From positions 1 to 64,000 of the forward strand of contig JARKPO010000067.1 of NCBI GenBank assembly GCA_029975215.1: 64,000 nt of DNA, in the 5' to 3' direction. Shown one piece after another: positions 38,903-48,210 of this stretch (position 1 is its first letter; each line of letters begins with the position of its first letter). Made by a program: the position numbers and the translations under genes. This stretch comes from Levilinea sp. GTDB taxonomy: Bacteria > Chloroflexota > Anaerolineae > Anaerolineales > Anaerolineaceae. Below the pieces are notes generated by a model, which saw nothing but the letters and a program-made list of their open reading frames with translations, was not told the DNA's origin and did no database searches.

Positions 38903-38911
38903 AATCTTTAC

Positions 38912-38939
38912 TTGTCAGGAGAGATATCCATGTTACAAT
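38912..38939 (+). promoter_or_regulatory. Promoter of the nuo operon
   Basis: TTGTCA (38912-38917) and TACAAT (38934-38939) are separated by 16 bases, giving a leader of about 60 bases before nuoB. Confidence 0.65.
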
Positions 38940-39005
38940 AGAAAAAATTCACAAACAGATCTGTCCAACAAGAATTGAAAACGGAATCCAAAGGAAGGTG
39001 GCGGG

Positions 39006-39662
39006 ATGAGTGAACAGGAGCGAAAAACCGAACCGTACGAGATCCCTGAGGAGATGAAATCACAGGTGGCGGTGACCACGCTGGACAAGATTTACAATTG
39101 GGGACGATCCAACTCGGTTTGGCCGATGATGTTCGGTCTGGCTTGCTGTGCGATTGAAATGATTGCTACGGCGGCAAGTCGGTACGACTTCTCGCGGTTT
39201 GGGATGGAGGTCATGCGTCCCAGCCCGCGCCAGGCGGACGTGATGATTGTGTCGGGCACGGTGACCAAGAAGATGATCCCGACCATCGTGCGGCTGTATA
39301 ACCAGATGCCGGAACCCAAGTATGTGATCGCTATGGGAGCTTGCGCCTGCGGCGGGGGGCCATTTAAGGAGGGGTATACGGTGGTATCAGGGGTGGACCG
39401 CTTCATCCCGGTGGATGTGTACATTGTAGGCTGCCCACCGACTCCGCAGTCTCTGTTGAACGGGCTGATCACTTTGCAAAAGAAGATGGAACAAGAGACC
39501 ATCGCGACCTCGCGCTGGTACAGCAAGACGCCCAGCCAGCCGATTCCCATTCCGTTACTGGGACCTGATTTGATAGACCCGCGCAAGTTCGACTTGATCC
39601 GGGAGCAGACCAAAGCGAAGCAGGCGGCACAGTCTGCAGCTGGGGAGGTGGAAAATGAGTGA
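39006..39662 (+). CDS. nuoB: NADH-quinone oxidoreductase subunit B
   Basis: Peripheral-arm subunit that carries cluster N2, the last Fe-S centre before quinone. The 218-residue protein has the expected cysteines in [19 protein letters not shown] and VGCPPTPQ, including the tandem Cys pair. The N-terminus is soluble. The ATG has AAGGAAGG upstream. First gene of a nuoB-nuoCD-nuoI set; the last 30 residues are a charged extension. Overlaps nuoCD by 8 bases. Confidence 0.96.
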   Translation: MSEQERKTEPYEIPEEMKSQVAVTTLDKIYNWGRSNSVWPMMFGLACCAIEMIATAASRYDFSRFGMEVMRPSPRQADVMIVSGTVTKKMIPTIVRLYNQMPEPKYVIAMGACACGGGPFKEGYTVVSGVDRFIPVDVYIVGCPPTPQSLLNGLITLQKKMEQETIATSRWYSKTPSQPIPIPLLGPDLIDPRKFDLIREQTKAKQAAQSAAGEVENE

Positions 39663-41397
39663 TCTACAGACGCAGACGCTTGCTCCGCAGCTTGATGCAG
39701 TGTTTCCGGGGTGGGTGCGGCCGGATGACCGCGCTGGCTACCAGGGGTACATTGTGGAGGCAGAGCATTTGTTGGAGGTTGCCAAGGCTCTGCGCGACAC
39801 CTATGGATATGATTTGCTGTCCTCGGTCACCGGTGTAGATTACTTGCCGGAAGGGAAGCTGGAAGTGGTGTACCACGTCTTCCGCACAACCGGAGGCCCG
39901 ATTTTTGTGTACAAGGTGCAAGTCCCGCGCGACAATCCACTGGTCCCTTCATTGGTGCCTCTTTACCCTGGTGCTGAATTACAGGAGCGTGAGGCATATG
40001 ATCTTTTGGGTATTCGCTTTGAAGGACACCCAGATCTGCGCAGAATCTTGACCTGGGAAGGTTTTGCAGGCCATCCATTACGGAAAGATTGGCACGAGCC
40101 CTATTTTGAGGAAGAAGCCAAACCGTATAAGAGCCGCTGGCCGGAAGGACATGTTCGGCGCGCGGAAGACCTGAACCCTTTTGCGGATAATGTGGACTAT
40201 CCAGCGGGATTTGACCCGGAATCCTTAATCCCGGATGCTGACGATACTCTATATAAAACCTTGTTTAAGGTACAGCAAGCGCAGCACCCAGAAATCAAGA
40301 CGGATGCGATTGTGGTCAATTTAGGTCCGCAGCACCCTTCGACGCATGGGGTGTTCCGCATGGTGGCATTGTTGGAAGGAGAAAAGATCCTGGATTTGAA
40401 ACCGGTGATGGGCTATCTGCACCGTAACCATGAGAAGATCGCGGAGCGAAATACGTTCTTGCAGAATATGCCGTTCACCGACCGCCTGGATTACATCGCT
40501 TCGATGAGCAACAACTTTGCCTATGCACTGGCAGTGGAAAAACTGATGGGGATTCAGCCGCCGGAGCGGGCGGAGTACATTCGTGTAATTATGGCAGAAT
40601 TGACCCGCATTGTCAGCCACTTCATCGCGGTGGGCTTCTTGCTGAACGACCTTGGGGCTTTCTTTACACCCTCGCTGTACGGTATTAAAGAGCGAGAGCT
40701 GATTGTGGATATCTTTGAGATGGTCAGCGGCTCGCGCATGATGTGCAACTACTTCCGCTTCGGCGGTCTGGCGCGAGATATGAGCCCAGAAGCGGTACAG
40801 AAGGTGAAGGAATTGGTGGAAGACCGTTTGCCGCGGAAGATTGATGAATTTGACCGGTATTTGACCGAAAATGAAATTGTGCGGCAGCGCTGCGAAGGGG
40901 TGGGGGTTTTGACCCCGGAAGAGGCGATCGGGCTTTCGGCCACCGGCCCAGTCCTGCGCGCGTCAGGGGTTCCCTATGATGTGCGGCGGGCAGAGCCGTA
41001 TTCAATCTACGACCGCTTTGAATTCGATGTGGCGTATGGACTGCATGGGGATATTTACGACCGGTATCTGGTGCGGATGGAAGAGATGCGGCAGAGCGTG
41101 CGCATTCTGAAACAGGCGCTGCGCGATCTTCCTGAAGGGCCGATTATGACTGGAAAACCAGCCTATCAGGTGCGCGTTCCGGCTGGAGAATCATATGGAC
41201 GTGTGGAGGGTCCCAAAGGTGAACTCGGATTCTATCTGGTGTCGAACGGAAAACCCAACCCCTGGCGGTATCACGTACGCGCCCCAACCTTCATCAATTT
41301 GACAAGCCTGGCGCCCATGGCGCGAGGCGGAAAGGTGGCGGATGTGGTCGCCATTCTCGGTTCCATTGATATTGTGCTGGGTGAAGTGGACCGCTAA
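39655..41397 (+). CDS. nuoCD: NADH-quinone oxidoreductase fused subunits C and D
   Basis: A 580-residue fusion. Residues about 15-165 are the NuoC (30 kDa) domain, with [21 protein letters not shown]; residues about 210-580 are the NuoD (49 kDa) domain, with [17 protein letters not shown] and [12 protein letters not shown] lining the quinone site, ending with DIVLGEVDR. Fusion of C and D is known in several bacterial groups. It sits between nuoB and nuoI. Confidence 0.96.
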   Translation: MSDLQTQTLAPQLDAVFPGWVRPDDRAGYQGYIVEAEHLLEVAKALRDTYGYDLLSSVTGVDYLPEGKLEVVYHVFRTTGGPIFVYKVQVPRDNPLVPSLVPLYPGAELQEREAYDLLGIRFEGHPDLRRILTWEGFAGHPLRKDWHEPYFEEEAKPYKSRWPEGHVRRAEDLNPFADNVDYPAGFDPESLIPDADDTLYKTLFKVQQAQHPEIKTDAIVVNLGPQHPSTHGVFRMVALLEGEKILDLKPVMGYLHRNHEKIAERNTFLQNMPFTDRLDYIASMSNNFAYALAVEKLMGIQPPERAEYIRVIMAELTRIVSHFIAVGFLLNDLGAFFTPSLYGIKERELIVDIFEMVSGSRMMCNYFRFGGLARDMSPEAVQKVKELVEDRLPRKIDEFDRYLTENEIVRQRCEGVGVLTPEEAIGLSATGPVLRASGVPYDVRRAEPYSIYDRFEFDVAYGLHGDIYDRYLVRMEEMRQSVRILKQALRDLPEGPIMTGKPAYQVRVPAGESYGRVEGPKGELGFYLVSNGKPNPWRYHVRAPTFINLTSLAPMARGGKVADVVAILGSIDIVLGEVDR

Positions 41398-41412
41398 AGG
41401 AGGAAGACAAAG

Positions 41413-42033
41413 ATGAACGGAAAAGGAATCTTAAGCGGTTTGCTGATCACCTTCAGACACTTTGTGGAAACCTATCTGGAAGATTTGAAGGTGGGCCGCA
41501 AGCGATACGGCACTGCTGAAGGGATTGAAATGCGGCGCAGCAGCGATACACGCGGGATTTTTACCATTCAGTATCCCGAAGAAAAACTGCCGGTGCCGGA
41601 AGAATTTCGTTTTGTGCCGTTTTTGGTGTATGATGTCAAAGAGGACGGAGAAAAGGCAGTACGCTGCACGTCCTGCGGTATCTGCGCGAAGGTTTGCCCT
41701 CCGCAGTGCATCTGGATTGAACGCTCGGTGGATCCGATCACGGGAAAGCCAATTCCGACGCCGGCGGAGTTCTGCATTGATGTGGATGTTTGCATGAACT
41801 GCGGGATGTGCGCGGAATTTTGCCCGTTTGATGCCATCCGCATGGATCACGATTATGAGTTGGCGTCCTACGACCGTCATCAGCACCATATTCACAATAA
41901 AGAGCGGCTGTTGAAACCCGCCTCGTATTACGCGGCGATTCGCCCGACGAGCTACCGGCGCGAAGAGGCCGAAAAGGCGGCCAAAGAAGCGGCGAAAGCT
42001 GCTGCGCGGCCACCAGCGGGAACGGTTGCTTGA
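41413..42033 (+). CDS. nuoI: NADH-quinone oxidoreductase subunit I
   Basis: Peripheral-arm protein with two [4Fe-4S] clusters, 206 residues. The motifs are CTSCGICAKVCPPQCIW and CMNCGMCAEFCPFDAIRM. Carries electrons towards NuoB. The C-terminal 30 residues (EEAEKAAKEAAKAAARPP) are an Ala/Lys-rich tail longer than usual. RBS AGGAGG is at 41399-41404. No membrane-arm genes (nuoH, nuoA, nuoJ-N) follow in this window. Confidence 0.94.
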   Translation: MNGKGILSGLLITFRHFVETYLEDLKVGRKRYGTAEGIEMRRSSDTRGIFTIQYPEEKLPVPEEFRFVPFLVYDVKEDGEKAVRCTSCGICAKVCPPQCIWIERSVDPITGKPIPTPAEFCIDVDVCMNCGMCAEFCPFDAIRMDHDYELASYDRHQHHIHNKERLLKPASYYAAIRPTSYRREEAEKAAKEAAKAAARPPAGTVA

Positions 42034-42049
42034 GGGATTCGGAGCCAGG

Positions 42050-42388
42050 ATGTATAATTCGGACACGGAATTATTATTTCCACTGCGTTTGATCCAAAGC
42101 CTGGAGGATGTGCGCGGGGGAAGCTGGCAAAAGCTAATCGAGCGGGTGCGCGATGAAGGCGCGCCGTTGGAAGAGCGAATGGCCTTCGTGTACATGATGG
42201 TGAGGCTGGGAGGGTGTGTCACCTGCAACGCAGATTCGTTCCGGGCGATGAAGGGATGCACACTGTGCGCCCGGCAAACCATCCGGCGCTACCGGGGAAG
42301 TGACCAGGAACTGGCGGATCTATTTCAACAGGCACGCCAGGAAGTCGAGATGTTTATTCGGAAGTCCGGCGGCCTGATACCTGATTAG
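42050..42388 (+). CDS. Small four-cysteine protein next to nuoI and mrp
   Basis: A 112-residue soluble protein. The centre contains C-x2-C-x10-C-x2-C (GGCVTCNADSFRAMKGCTLC), which could bind zinc or an Fe-S cluster, followed by a helical tail (ELADLFQQARQEVEMFIRKSG). The ATG at 42050 has GGAG 5 bases upstream; a TTG at 42026 would overlap nuoI. It is 16 bases after nuoI and 23 bases before the Mrp ATPase gene, so a role in cluster assembly or in complex I is possible (inference). Family not recognised. Confidence 0.75.
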   Translation: MYNSDTELLFPLRLIQSLEDVRGGSWQKLIERVRDEGAPLEERMAFVYMMVRLGGCVTCNADSFRAMKGCTLCARQTIRRYRGSDQELADLFQQARQEVEMFIRKSGGLIPD

Positions 42389-42411
42389 AATGTGAAAGGT
42401 AGAAATCATCG

Positions 42412-43494
42412 ATGACGGATTCATCCAACCTAAGAGATGCGGTCTTGAAGCAGCTTGCGACCGTTCAAGAGCCTGAGCTGCATAAAGACCTGGTGTCTTT
42501 GAACATGATTGAGGATTTGGTGGTGGAGGGTGGTAAAGTCAGTTTTCGTGTGGTGTTGACCACTCCGGCTTGCCCATTGCGAGGCCGGATTGAGAACGAG
42601 GCGCGCCAGGCGGCAATGGCTGTGGAAGGGGTGACTGATGTGAAAGTGACCCTGGATGCACGAGTTCCCGCGGACGGACGCCCGCGCGGTATCTTAGATC
42701 TACCAGTGCGTAACGTAGTGGCGGTCGCCTCTGGCAAAGGAGGCGTTGGCAAGAGCACCGTGGCTGTGAACCTGGCTGTGGCGCTGGCGAAGAGGGGTGC
42801 AGCGGTGGGGCTTTTGGACGCGGACATCTACGGCCCAAATATTCCCACCATGATGGGCGTGCAGCGGCTTCCTCCTCCGAAAGACGGCAAACTGGTTCCG
42901 GCGGAAACCTACGGCGTGAAGGTCATGTCCATCGGTTTCCTGGTGAAGCCTGGTCAAGCCCTTATCTGGCGCGGCCCAATGCTGCATTCTGCCATCCGGC
43001 AATTCTTAGCGGATGTGGCGTGGGGTGAGCTGGATTATCTGGTGATTGATCTGCCACCGGGAACAGGTGATGCGCAGCTGAGTCTGGCGCAGTCGGTGCC
43101 GTTGAGCGGCGGCGTAATTGTGACTCTGCCGCAGCAGGTTTCGCTGGAAGATGCCAGCCGCGGGCTGGAGATGTTTAAACAGCTGAATGTACCAGTTTTG
43201 GGTGTGGTTGAAAATATGAGCTACCTGGAACTTCCTGATGGCACACGCATGGATGTGTTTGGGCAAGGCGGTGGGGAGCAATTGGCCAAGATGTTTGGTG
43301 TGCCTTATTTTGGCGGGATTCCGATGGATCCTTCCGTGCGCAAGGGTGGGGACAGCGGGGTTCCGATTGTGATTTCGGCGCCGGATTCGCCCTCTGCGAA
43401 GGCGCTGCAGGATGTGGCAGAAAAGACAGCAGCCAGACTGAGCGTGGAGGCACTCACCAAAGTGGGCGCCCCGACGATTGAAGTGATTGAGTAA
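42412..43494 (+). CDS. mrp: Mrp/ApbC-type P-loop ATPase
   Basis: Iron-sulfur carrier-type ATPase of 360 residues. Residues 1-90 form a MIP18/DUF59 domain ([22 protein letters not shown]), and the rest is the Mrp NTPase with a deviant Walker [11 protein letters not shown] (107-116), [29 protein letters not shown] and ENMSYLE. In many Mrp/ApbC proteins a CxxC pair after ENMS bridges a cluster between two subunits. Here the segment is [14 protein letters not shown] and has no cysteine. Nuo and cysteine-rich neighbours support a role in Fe-S protein maturation. Confidence 0.9.
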   Translation: MTDSSNLRDAVLKQLATVQEPELHKDLVSLNMIEDLVVEGGKVSFRVVLTTPACPLRGRIENEARQAAMAVEGVTDVKVTLDARVPADGRPRGILDLPVRNVVAVASGKGGVGKSTVAVNLAVALAKRGAAVGLLDADIYGPNIPTMMGVQRLPPPKDGKLVPAETYGVKVMSIGFLVKPGQALIWRGPMLHSAIRQFLADVAWGELDYLVIDLPPGTGDAQLSLAQSVPLSGGVIVTLPQQVSLEDASRGLEMFKQLNVPVLGVVENMSYLELPDGTRMDVFGQGGGEQLAKMFGVPYFGGIPMDPSVRKGGDSGVPIVISAPDSPSAKALQDVAEKTAARLSVEALTKVGAPTIEVIE

Positions 43495-43497
43495 ATT

Positions 43498-44532
43498 ATG
43501 GCCCATATCGTTGTTGGTGTGCGATTCACCCGCGTTGGGAAAGTGTATCACTTTGACGCTTCTGCGTTTCCGGACCTGCGGTTGGGGGATGCAGTGGTGG
43601 TGGAAACCAGTCGCGGCTGGCAGTTGGGTCAGGTGGCACAGCGCCTGGAAGAGGGAGATGTTCCGGCTGAATTGGAACTGAAAGCGATTGAGCGCAAAGC
43701 GACTCCGCGCGATCTGATGCTGAGGCAGGTGTGGCAGCAGCGGGAACAAGAGGTGGTTTCTACCTGCCGGGCACGAGTGGTGGCGCTGAACCTAACGGGC
43801 GTGAAAATTGTGGCGGCCGAGTACAGCTTTGACGGCTCGCGCCTGGCGATTCTGTTTAACACCGAAGCCGAAGAGCGGGTTGAATTGAAGAGCCTGCGCC
43901 AGGATATGCAGAAGGTGTATGCTCCCTCGCAGGTAGAAATCCGCCAGATCGGGCCGCGCGATGTGGCTAAGATTTTGGGTGGGATGGGCGCCTGTGGTTT
44001 GGAAACGCGCTGCTGTTCGAAATTCCTGTGTGATTTCAGTTCCATCTCCATTCGTATGGCAAAAGAGCAGGGCATCTCGTTGACGCCGACAGAAATCACC
44101 GGCATGTGCGGGCGGCTGCGGTGCTGCTTGATTTACGAATATGATGCATATGTGGCAGCCCGCCAAAAGCTTCCCAAGCGAAATAAGCGAGTCATCACTC
44201 CCATCGGCGAAGGCAAAGTGGTGGATGTGGTGCCTCTGCGCGATGCGGTGATTGTGGAAATTCCAGAAAAAGGCCGCAGAGAATTCCCGCGGGAAGATAT
44301 TAAACCCGCAGAGGAATTGGAACGATTGCAGCAGAAAATTGATTCACCCCAGCCCACCCGTGAAATTGTGCGGGATGAGGTGAGTGAGGCGGAGGAAGCG
44401 GACGCTGTGGATGAGGAAGCTCCATCGCTGCCGGAGGGTGCCAAAGCGAACCGGTCAGAGCCGCGCGCCGGCGCGCCCAATGTGCCCAGGCCTCAACGCC
44501 GACGGCGAGGGGGTAAGAAGCGTCGAAGCTAG
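43498..44532 (+). CDS. ricT: PSP1-domain protein RicT (YaaT)
   Basis: A 344-residue protein of the RicT/YaaT family, part of the Ric complex in Bacillus (with RicA and RicF) that influences RNase Y activity and carries Fe-S clusters. The PSP1 domain contains KSLRQDMQKVY and cysteine motifs GGMGACGLETRCCSKFLCDF and GMCGRLRCCLIYE. The C-terminal 80 residues are acidic, then strongly basic (RPQRRRRGGKKRRS), an extension absent from short homologues. Starts 3 bases after mrp, so translation may be coupled; no clear ribosome binding site. Confidence 0.9.
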   Translation: MAHIVVGVRFTRVGKVYHFDASAFPDLRLGDAVVVETSRGWQLGQVAQRLEEGDVPAELELKAIERKATPRDLMLRQVWQQREQEVVSTCRARVVALNLTGVKIVAAEYSFDGSRLAILFNTEAEERVELKSLRQDMQKVYAPSQVEIRQIGPRDVAKILGGMGACGLETRCCSKFLCDFSSISIRMAKEQGISLTPTEITGMCGRLRCCLIYEYDAYVAARQKLPKRNKRVITPIGEGKVVDVVPLRDAVIVEIPEKGRREFPREDIKPAEELERLQQKIDSPQPTREIVRDEVSEAEEADAVDEEAPSLPEGAKANRSEPRAGAPNVPRPQRRRRGGKKRRS

Positions 44533-44536
44533 ATTG

Positions 44537-45244
44537 ATGAATGAGGGTTGGGAATGTCCGCAGACGATTTTGGTCGTCATGGCGCACCCTGACGATGCGG
44601 AGTTTTATTGCGGTGGTACGATTGCCCGGTGGGCCCAAGAGGGTCACCGGGTAATTTATTGTATACTGACATCCGGAAACCGCGGGACAAAGAGTCTGGA
44701 TGCAGATTTGGAGGACCTGAAGCGCACTCGACAGGCAGAACAACGTCAGGCAGCGGACTTGCTTGGTGTAGAGAGTGTAATTTTTTGTGATTATGAGGAT
44801 GGATTTCTGCAAGCCAACGCTGAGACGCGCAAAATGGTCGTGCGCGTCATCCGGCAGATGAAGCCTGAGGTTATGGTGAGTCTGGATCCGACTCTGTTTT
44901 TTTCGGAGCGAGAGGGCGTTAATCACTGCGGTCACCGCGCCTGTGGAGAGATTTGCGCGGATGCGGTGTATCCGGCGGCATTCTTGCCCTGGTATTACCC
45001 TGAACTTCGTGAGGAAGGATGGAATACACACCGCGTGCGGGAATTGTGGCTGGCACACACCGACGTGGCGAACCAATGGATGCAGGTGAGCGAATGGTTT
45101 GATTTGCGCCTGGAAGCTTTGCTTTGCCATGCGAGTCAATACCGCGATCGAGATCGGTTTATCGCTGCCATCACGGCTGAGCGGGATGGGCAAGGGGGGT
45201 ATTCAGAAAGTTTTCGCAGGATTCGATTGGAGGCGGCACCATGA
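44537..45244 (+). CDS. LmbE/PIG-L family deacetylase
   Basis: Zinc-dependent N-deacetylase of 235 residues. The metal motif AHPDDAEFYCGGT and the later NHCGHRACG match the family, whose members deacetylate N-acetyl sugars such as GlcNAc-inositol or GlcNAc-malate (bacillithiol/mycothiol routes) or others. The substrate here is unknown. The ATG at 44537 is 5 bases after the ricT stop; ribosome binding site is weak. It overlaps the next gene by 4 bases (ATGA). Confidence 0.9.
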   Translation: MNEGWECPQTILVVMAHPDDAEFYCGGTIARWAQEGHRVIYCILTSGNRGTKSLDADLEDLKRTRQAEQRQAADLLGVESVIFCDYEDGFLQANAETRKMVVRVIRQMKPEVMVSLDPTLFFSEREGVNHCGHRACGEICADAVYPAAFLPWYYPELREEGWNTHRVRELWLAHTDVANQWMQVSEWFDLRLEALLCHASQYRDRDRFIAAITAERDGQGGYSESFRRIRLEAAP

Positions 45245-46416
45245 GTGAATGGATGGATTGGGCGCAAGAATTGTTCCCTATTAATCGAGCAATTCGAAGG
45301 GATTTGCACCAACACCCGGAATTGGGATTTCAGGAAATACGGACAGCGGCCCTGATTGCCCGGCAGTTGAGAGAATTGGGATTGGAAGTTGTTACCGGCA
45401 TTGCGAAAACGGGCGTGGTGGGCACCTTAAAAGGGGCAAAACCCGGTCCAACGATCCTGGCACGGTTTGACATGGATGCGCTGCCCATTCAGGAAGAAGC
45501 GGGGGCAGTTTATGCTTCTATCAACCCGGGGGTGATGCATGCCTGCGGACATGACGGGCATGTGGCCATTGGCCTGACGACTGCGCGGATGCTGGCAAGC
45601 CGGAAACAGGAATTGGCTGGTCAGATCCGTTTTGTTTTTCAGCCTGCGGAGGAAGGGCAGGGTGGGGCATTTCAGATGGTGGCGCAGGGCGCGGCAGACG
45701 GGTGTGATTTTGCGCTGGCGCTGCATTTGTGGAATGACCGCCCGGCGGGTTGGGTTGGGCTGCGCCCGGGGCCGGTGATGGCTGGGGCGGATGTCTTCAA
45801 AGTGCGTATACAAGGGGTCGGCGGGCACGGGGCTGTACCCCACCAGACGGTAGATCCAATTGTAGCAGGCGCGCAGATGATCACTGCTTTGCAGACGATT
45901 GTTTCGCGCAATGTCTCGGCATTAAAGACGGGTGTGATCAGCGTCGGTGCGTTTCATGCTGGCGAGGCATTGAATGTGATTCCGGCGACGGCGGAATTTG
46001 GCGGGACCATTCGCTTTTTTGAACCGGCAGTACAAGCCAGGATGGGGGAGCGCATCCGAAGCGTGTGCCAGGGGACGGCGCAGGCCATGGGATGCACAGT
46101 GGATGTGGAGATTGAGGAATGGACGCGAGCAGTCGTGAATGATGAATCTGTGACAGGACGGCTAGAAGCGATGTTCGGCCAGGAGTTCCCAGAACTGTCT
46201 GTGGATGCTGACTGCCAAACGATGGCATCTGAAGACGCTTCTGCTTTCTTAGAACGCGTACCTGGCGTATACTTCTTTGTAGGTTCAGCCAATAAGGAGC
46301 GCGGACTGTCTTTCAGTCACCACCACCCGCGCTTTGATTTTGATGAACAGGCGCTGACTTATGGGGCGGGGCTGATGGCTGCTGGGATATGGGAACTGAG
46401 CCAAAAAGCGAATTAA
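45241..46416 (+). CDS. M20 family amidohydrolase
   Basis: Two-metal amidohydrolase of the M20D group (IAA-amino acid/hippurate hydrolase type), 391 residues. Metal ligands lie in MHACGHDGHVA and QPAEEGQGG and in the terminal SHHHPRFDFDEQ. A lid/dimerisation domain sits around residues 185-290. Members cleave N-acyl amino acids. RBS GGAGG lies 7 bases before the ATG, and the start overlaps the upstream LmbE gene stop, so both may act on related amides (inference). Confidence 0.92.
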   Translation: MSEWMDWAQELFPINRAIRRDLHQHPELGFQEIRTAALIARQLRELGLEVVTGIAKTGVVGTLKGAKPGPTILARFDMDALPIQEEAGAVYASINPGVMHACGHDGHVAIGLTTARMLASRKQELAGQIRFVFQPAEEGQGGAFQMVAQGAADGCDFALALHLWNDRPAGWVGLRPGPVMAGADVFKVRIQGVGGHGAVPHQTVDPIVAGAQMITALQTIVSRNVSALKTGVISVGAFHAGEALNVIPATAEFGGTIRFFEPAVQARMGERIRSVCQGTAQAMGCTVDVEIEEWTRAVVNDESVTGRLEAMFGQEFPELSVDADCQTMASEDASAFLERVPGVYFFVGSANKERGLSFSHHHPRFDFDEQALTYGAGLMAAGIWELSQKAN

Positions 46417-46444
46417 TTGCACTGCTGGATGGGAGGGAAAAGAG

Positions 46445-47332
46445 ATGGGACATTTACGCGCGATCCAGTTTTCCAAACCGCCGGAGCGGATAGTGTCGCT
46501 GGTGCCGTCCGTCACTGCCAGCTTGCTGGACATGGGGTTGGGGGAGCGTTTGGTGGGTGTGACGGATTACTGCATTTATCCTGCAGAATGGGCTGGGCGT
46601 TTTCAAAAGGTGGGGGGGCCGAAAAGCCTGGATGGGGGAAAAATTCGGGGGCTGGAGCCAGATTTGGTGATTGCCAATCGAGAAGAAAATGATCGGCAGG
46701 AAGTGGAATTGCTGATGGAGAGCGGACTGCCGGTATGGGTGCAGTTTCCAAAAACCGTGGCGGAGGCTATTCAAGATTTATGGCAGTTGGACAGCCTTTT
46801 TCCGGATACAATTGCTCGAGAACGGCTGCACTTGTTAGAGAAGGCTTACGAATGGGCGCAGTTTTCAATCGTAGATATGCCTCCTTTGCGTTATTTTTGC
46901 CCAATTTGGGAAGGGGTGAGCGAAACAGGGCAACGTTGGTGGATGACATTTAATCAGGATACCTACCCGGCTGATTTGCTGAAGGGGTTGGGCGGAACCA
47001 ATATCTTTGCCGAACGCCAGCGGCGGTTCCCATTCGATAATGACCTGCAGAACCAGCCTGGAGAAGAGCCAGGGGAACGGGATACGCGCTATCCGCGGGT
47101 GGTGCTGGAAGAGGTGCTGCAAGCGGATCCGGAGGTCATCCTGCTGCCGACAGAACCGTATGCGTATGGGAAGGATCGGATGGAGGGTGTGTACAGTGCA
47201 TTTGCCGGAACCAGCGCGTGCAAGATGGGGCGAGTGGTTCTGGTGGAGGGCAGTCTGTTGTTCTGGCCTGGAACCCAATTAGGTAAGGTGCTGGCGGAAA
47301 TCCCCGACCTGTTCTCGCGTTATCAGGGATGA
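46445..47332 (+). CDS. BtuF-like periplasmic-binding-fold protein without signal
   Basis: A 295-residue protein with the helical-backbone binding fold of iron-siderophore/cobalamin receptors (BtuF/FhuD). It opens PERIVSLVPSVTASLLDMGLGERLVGVTDYCIYP and has the matching domain GLEPDLVIANREENDRQEVELL. It lacks a signal peptide or lipobox, and no permease or ATPase genes are adjacent, so it may be cytosolic, as in known cobalamin-binding-like soluble homologues. The ATG has GGGAAAAGAG upstream. Ligand unknown. Confidence 0.85.
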   Translation: MGHLRAIQFSKPPERIVSLVPSVTASLLDMGLGERLVGVTDYCIYPAEWAGRFQKVGGPKSLDGGKIRGLEPDLVIANREENDRQEVELLMESGLPVWVQFPKTVAEAIQDLWQLDSLFPDTIARERLHLLEKAYEWAQFSIVDMPPLRYFCPIWEGVSETGQRWWMTFNQDTYPADLLKGLGGTNIFAERQRRFPFDNDLQNQPGEEPGERDTRYPRVVLEEVLQADPEVILLPTEPYAYGKDRMEGVYSAFAGTSACKMGRVVLVEGSLLFWPGTQLGKVLAEIPDLFSRYQG

Positions 47333-47376
47333 TTCAGCGGGATACATTCGGCGCGCGTTTTGGTGATTTATGTAAT

Positions 47377-47457
47377 TTATCCGATTATTGACAGCTCTAA
47401 GCGGACATGCTATACTCTTTTTAGTCAGATTTATCGGATTAATTAAATTATTCTGAC
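47377..47457. promoter_or_regulatory. Candidate operators around the GntR promoter
   Basis: TTATCCGAT (47377-47385) upstream of the promoter and ATCGGATTAA (47433-47442) downstream are inverted copies flanking -35/-10. GTCAGA (47424-47429) and TCTGAC (47452-47457) form a second inverted pair near the transcription start and could pair in the leader. Confidence 0.4.
47388..47416 (+). promoter_or_regulatory. Promoter of the GntR/oxoacid oxidoreductase operon
   Basis: TTGACA (47388-47393) and TATACT (47411-47416) with a 17-base spacer; near-consensus. The leader to the GntR ATG is about 45 bases. Confidence 0.85.
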
Positions 47458-47468
47458 GAAAGAGCGAT

Positions 47469-48173
47469 ATGGCACGCGACCGCAGCTACGCTGATCAGCT
47501 TTCAGAGTTCTTAAAATACCTGGCGCAGCGTCACCAAAGCGACAGTCAGCAGATTCCTTCTTTAGCCGACCTCAGCCGAGAATTGGGGGTTGGCGTTGCT
47601 TCGCTTCGGGAGCAACTGGAGGTGGCGCGAGCTTTAGGTTTGGTAGAGGTGAAACCCCGAACGGGCATTCGCTGTTTACCGTATTCTTTTCGCCCGGCAG
47701 CGGAAACCAGTCTGGCGTATGCGCTGGCGGTGGATGCGAATCATTATCAGCATTTCTCTGATTTGCGCTACCACATTGAGACTTCCTATTGGTTTGAGGC
47801 GGTCAGTCGCCTGACTGCAGCGGATTACGCACGGATGCGGGCACTGGTGCAGAGCGCCAAAGAGAAACTGGGACTGCCGGTTCCGCAAATTCCCCATCAG
47901 GAACACCGCGAACTGCATTTGTTGATTTACCAGCGTCTGGAGAATCCGTTTGTCTCTGGGCTGCTGGAAGCGTATTGGAATTTGTATGAGGCCGCTGGCC
48001 TGGATGTGTACACGGATATCGCTTATTTACAGCAAGTGTGGCTGTATCACGAAAAGATGGTGGAAGCGATTTGCGTGGGCAATTTTGAAGGTGGCTACAA
48101 CATCATGATTGAGCACATTGGCTTATTGGCACAGCGAAATAAGCCCCCTGTTTTGCGTCAAAAATTTGAATGA
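47469..48173 (+). CDS. GntR family transcriptional regulator (FadR/FCD type)
   Basis: A 234-residue regulator. Residues 5-75 form the GntR winged helix (QQIPSLADLSRELGVGVASLREQLEVARALGLVEVKPRTG), the rest is an all-helical FCD-like ligand domain with the histidine-rich segment PHQEHRELHLLIYQRLENP. It is co-transcribed with the 2-oxoacid:ferredoxin oxidoreductase genes 37 bases downstream and probably controls them and itself. Effector unknown. The ATG has AAAGAGCGAT upstream. Confidence 0.88.
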   Translation: MARDRSYADQLSEFLKYLAQRHQSDSQQIPSLADLSRELGVGVASLREQLEVARALGLVEVKPRTGIRCLPYSFRPAAETSLAYALAVDANHYQHFSDLRYHIETSYWFEAVSRLTAADYARMRALVQSAKEKLGLPVPQIPHQEHRELHLLIYQRLENPFVSGLLEAYWNLYEAAGLDVYTDIAYLQQVWLYHEKMVEAICVGNFEGGYNIMIEHIGLLAQRNKPPVLRQKFE

Positions 48174-48210
48174 CCCTATCACCTCTTTGATCTACCTACA
48201 AGGAGACTCT

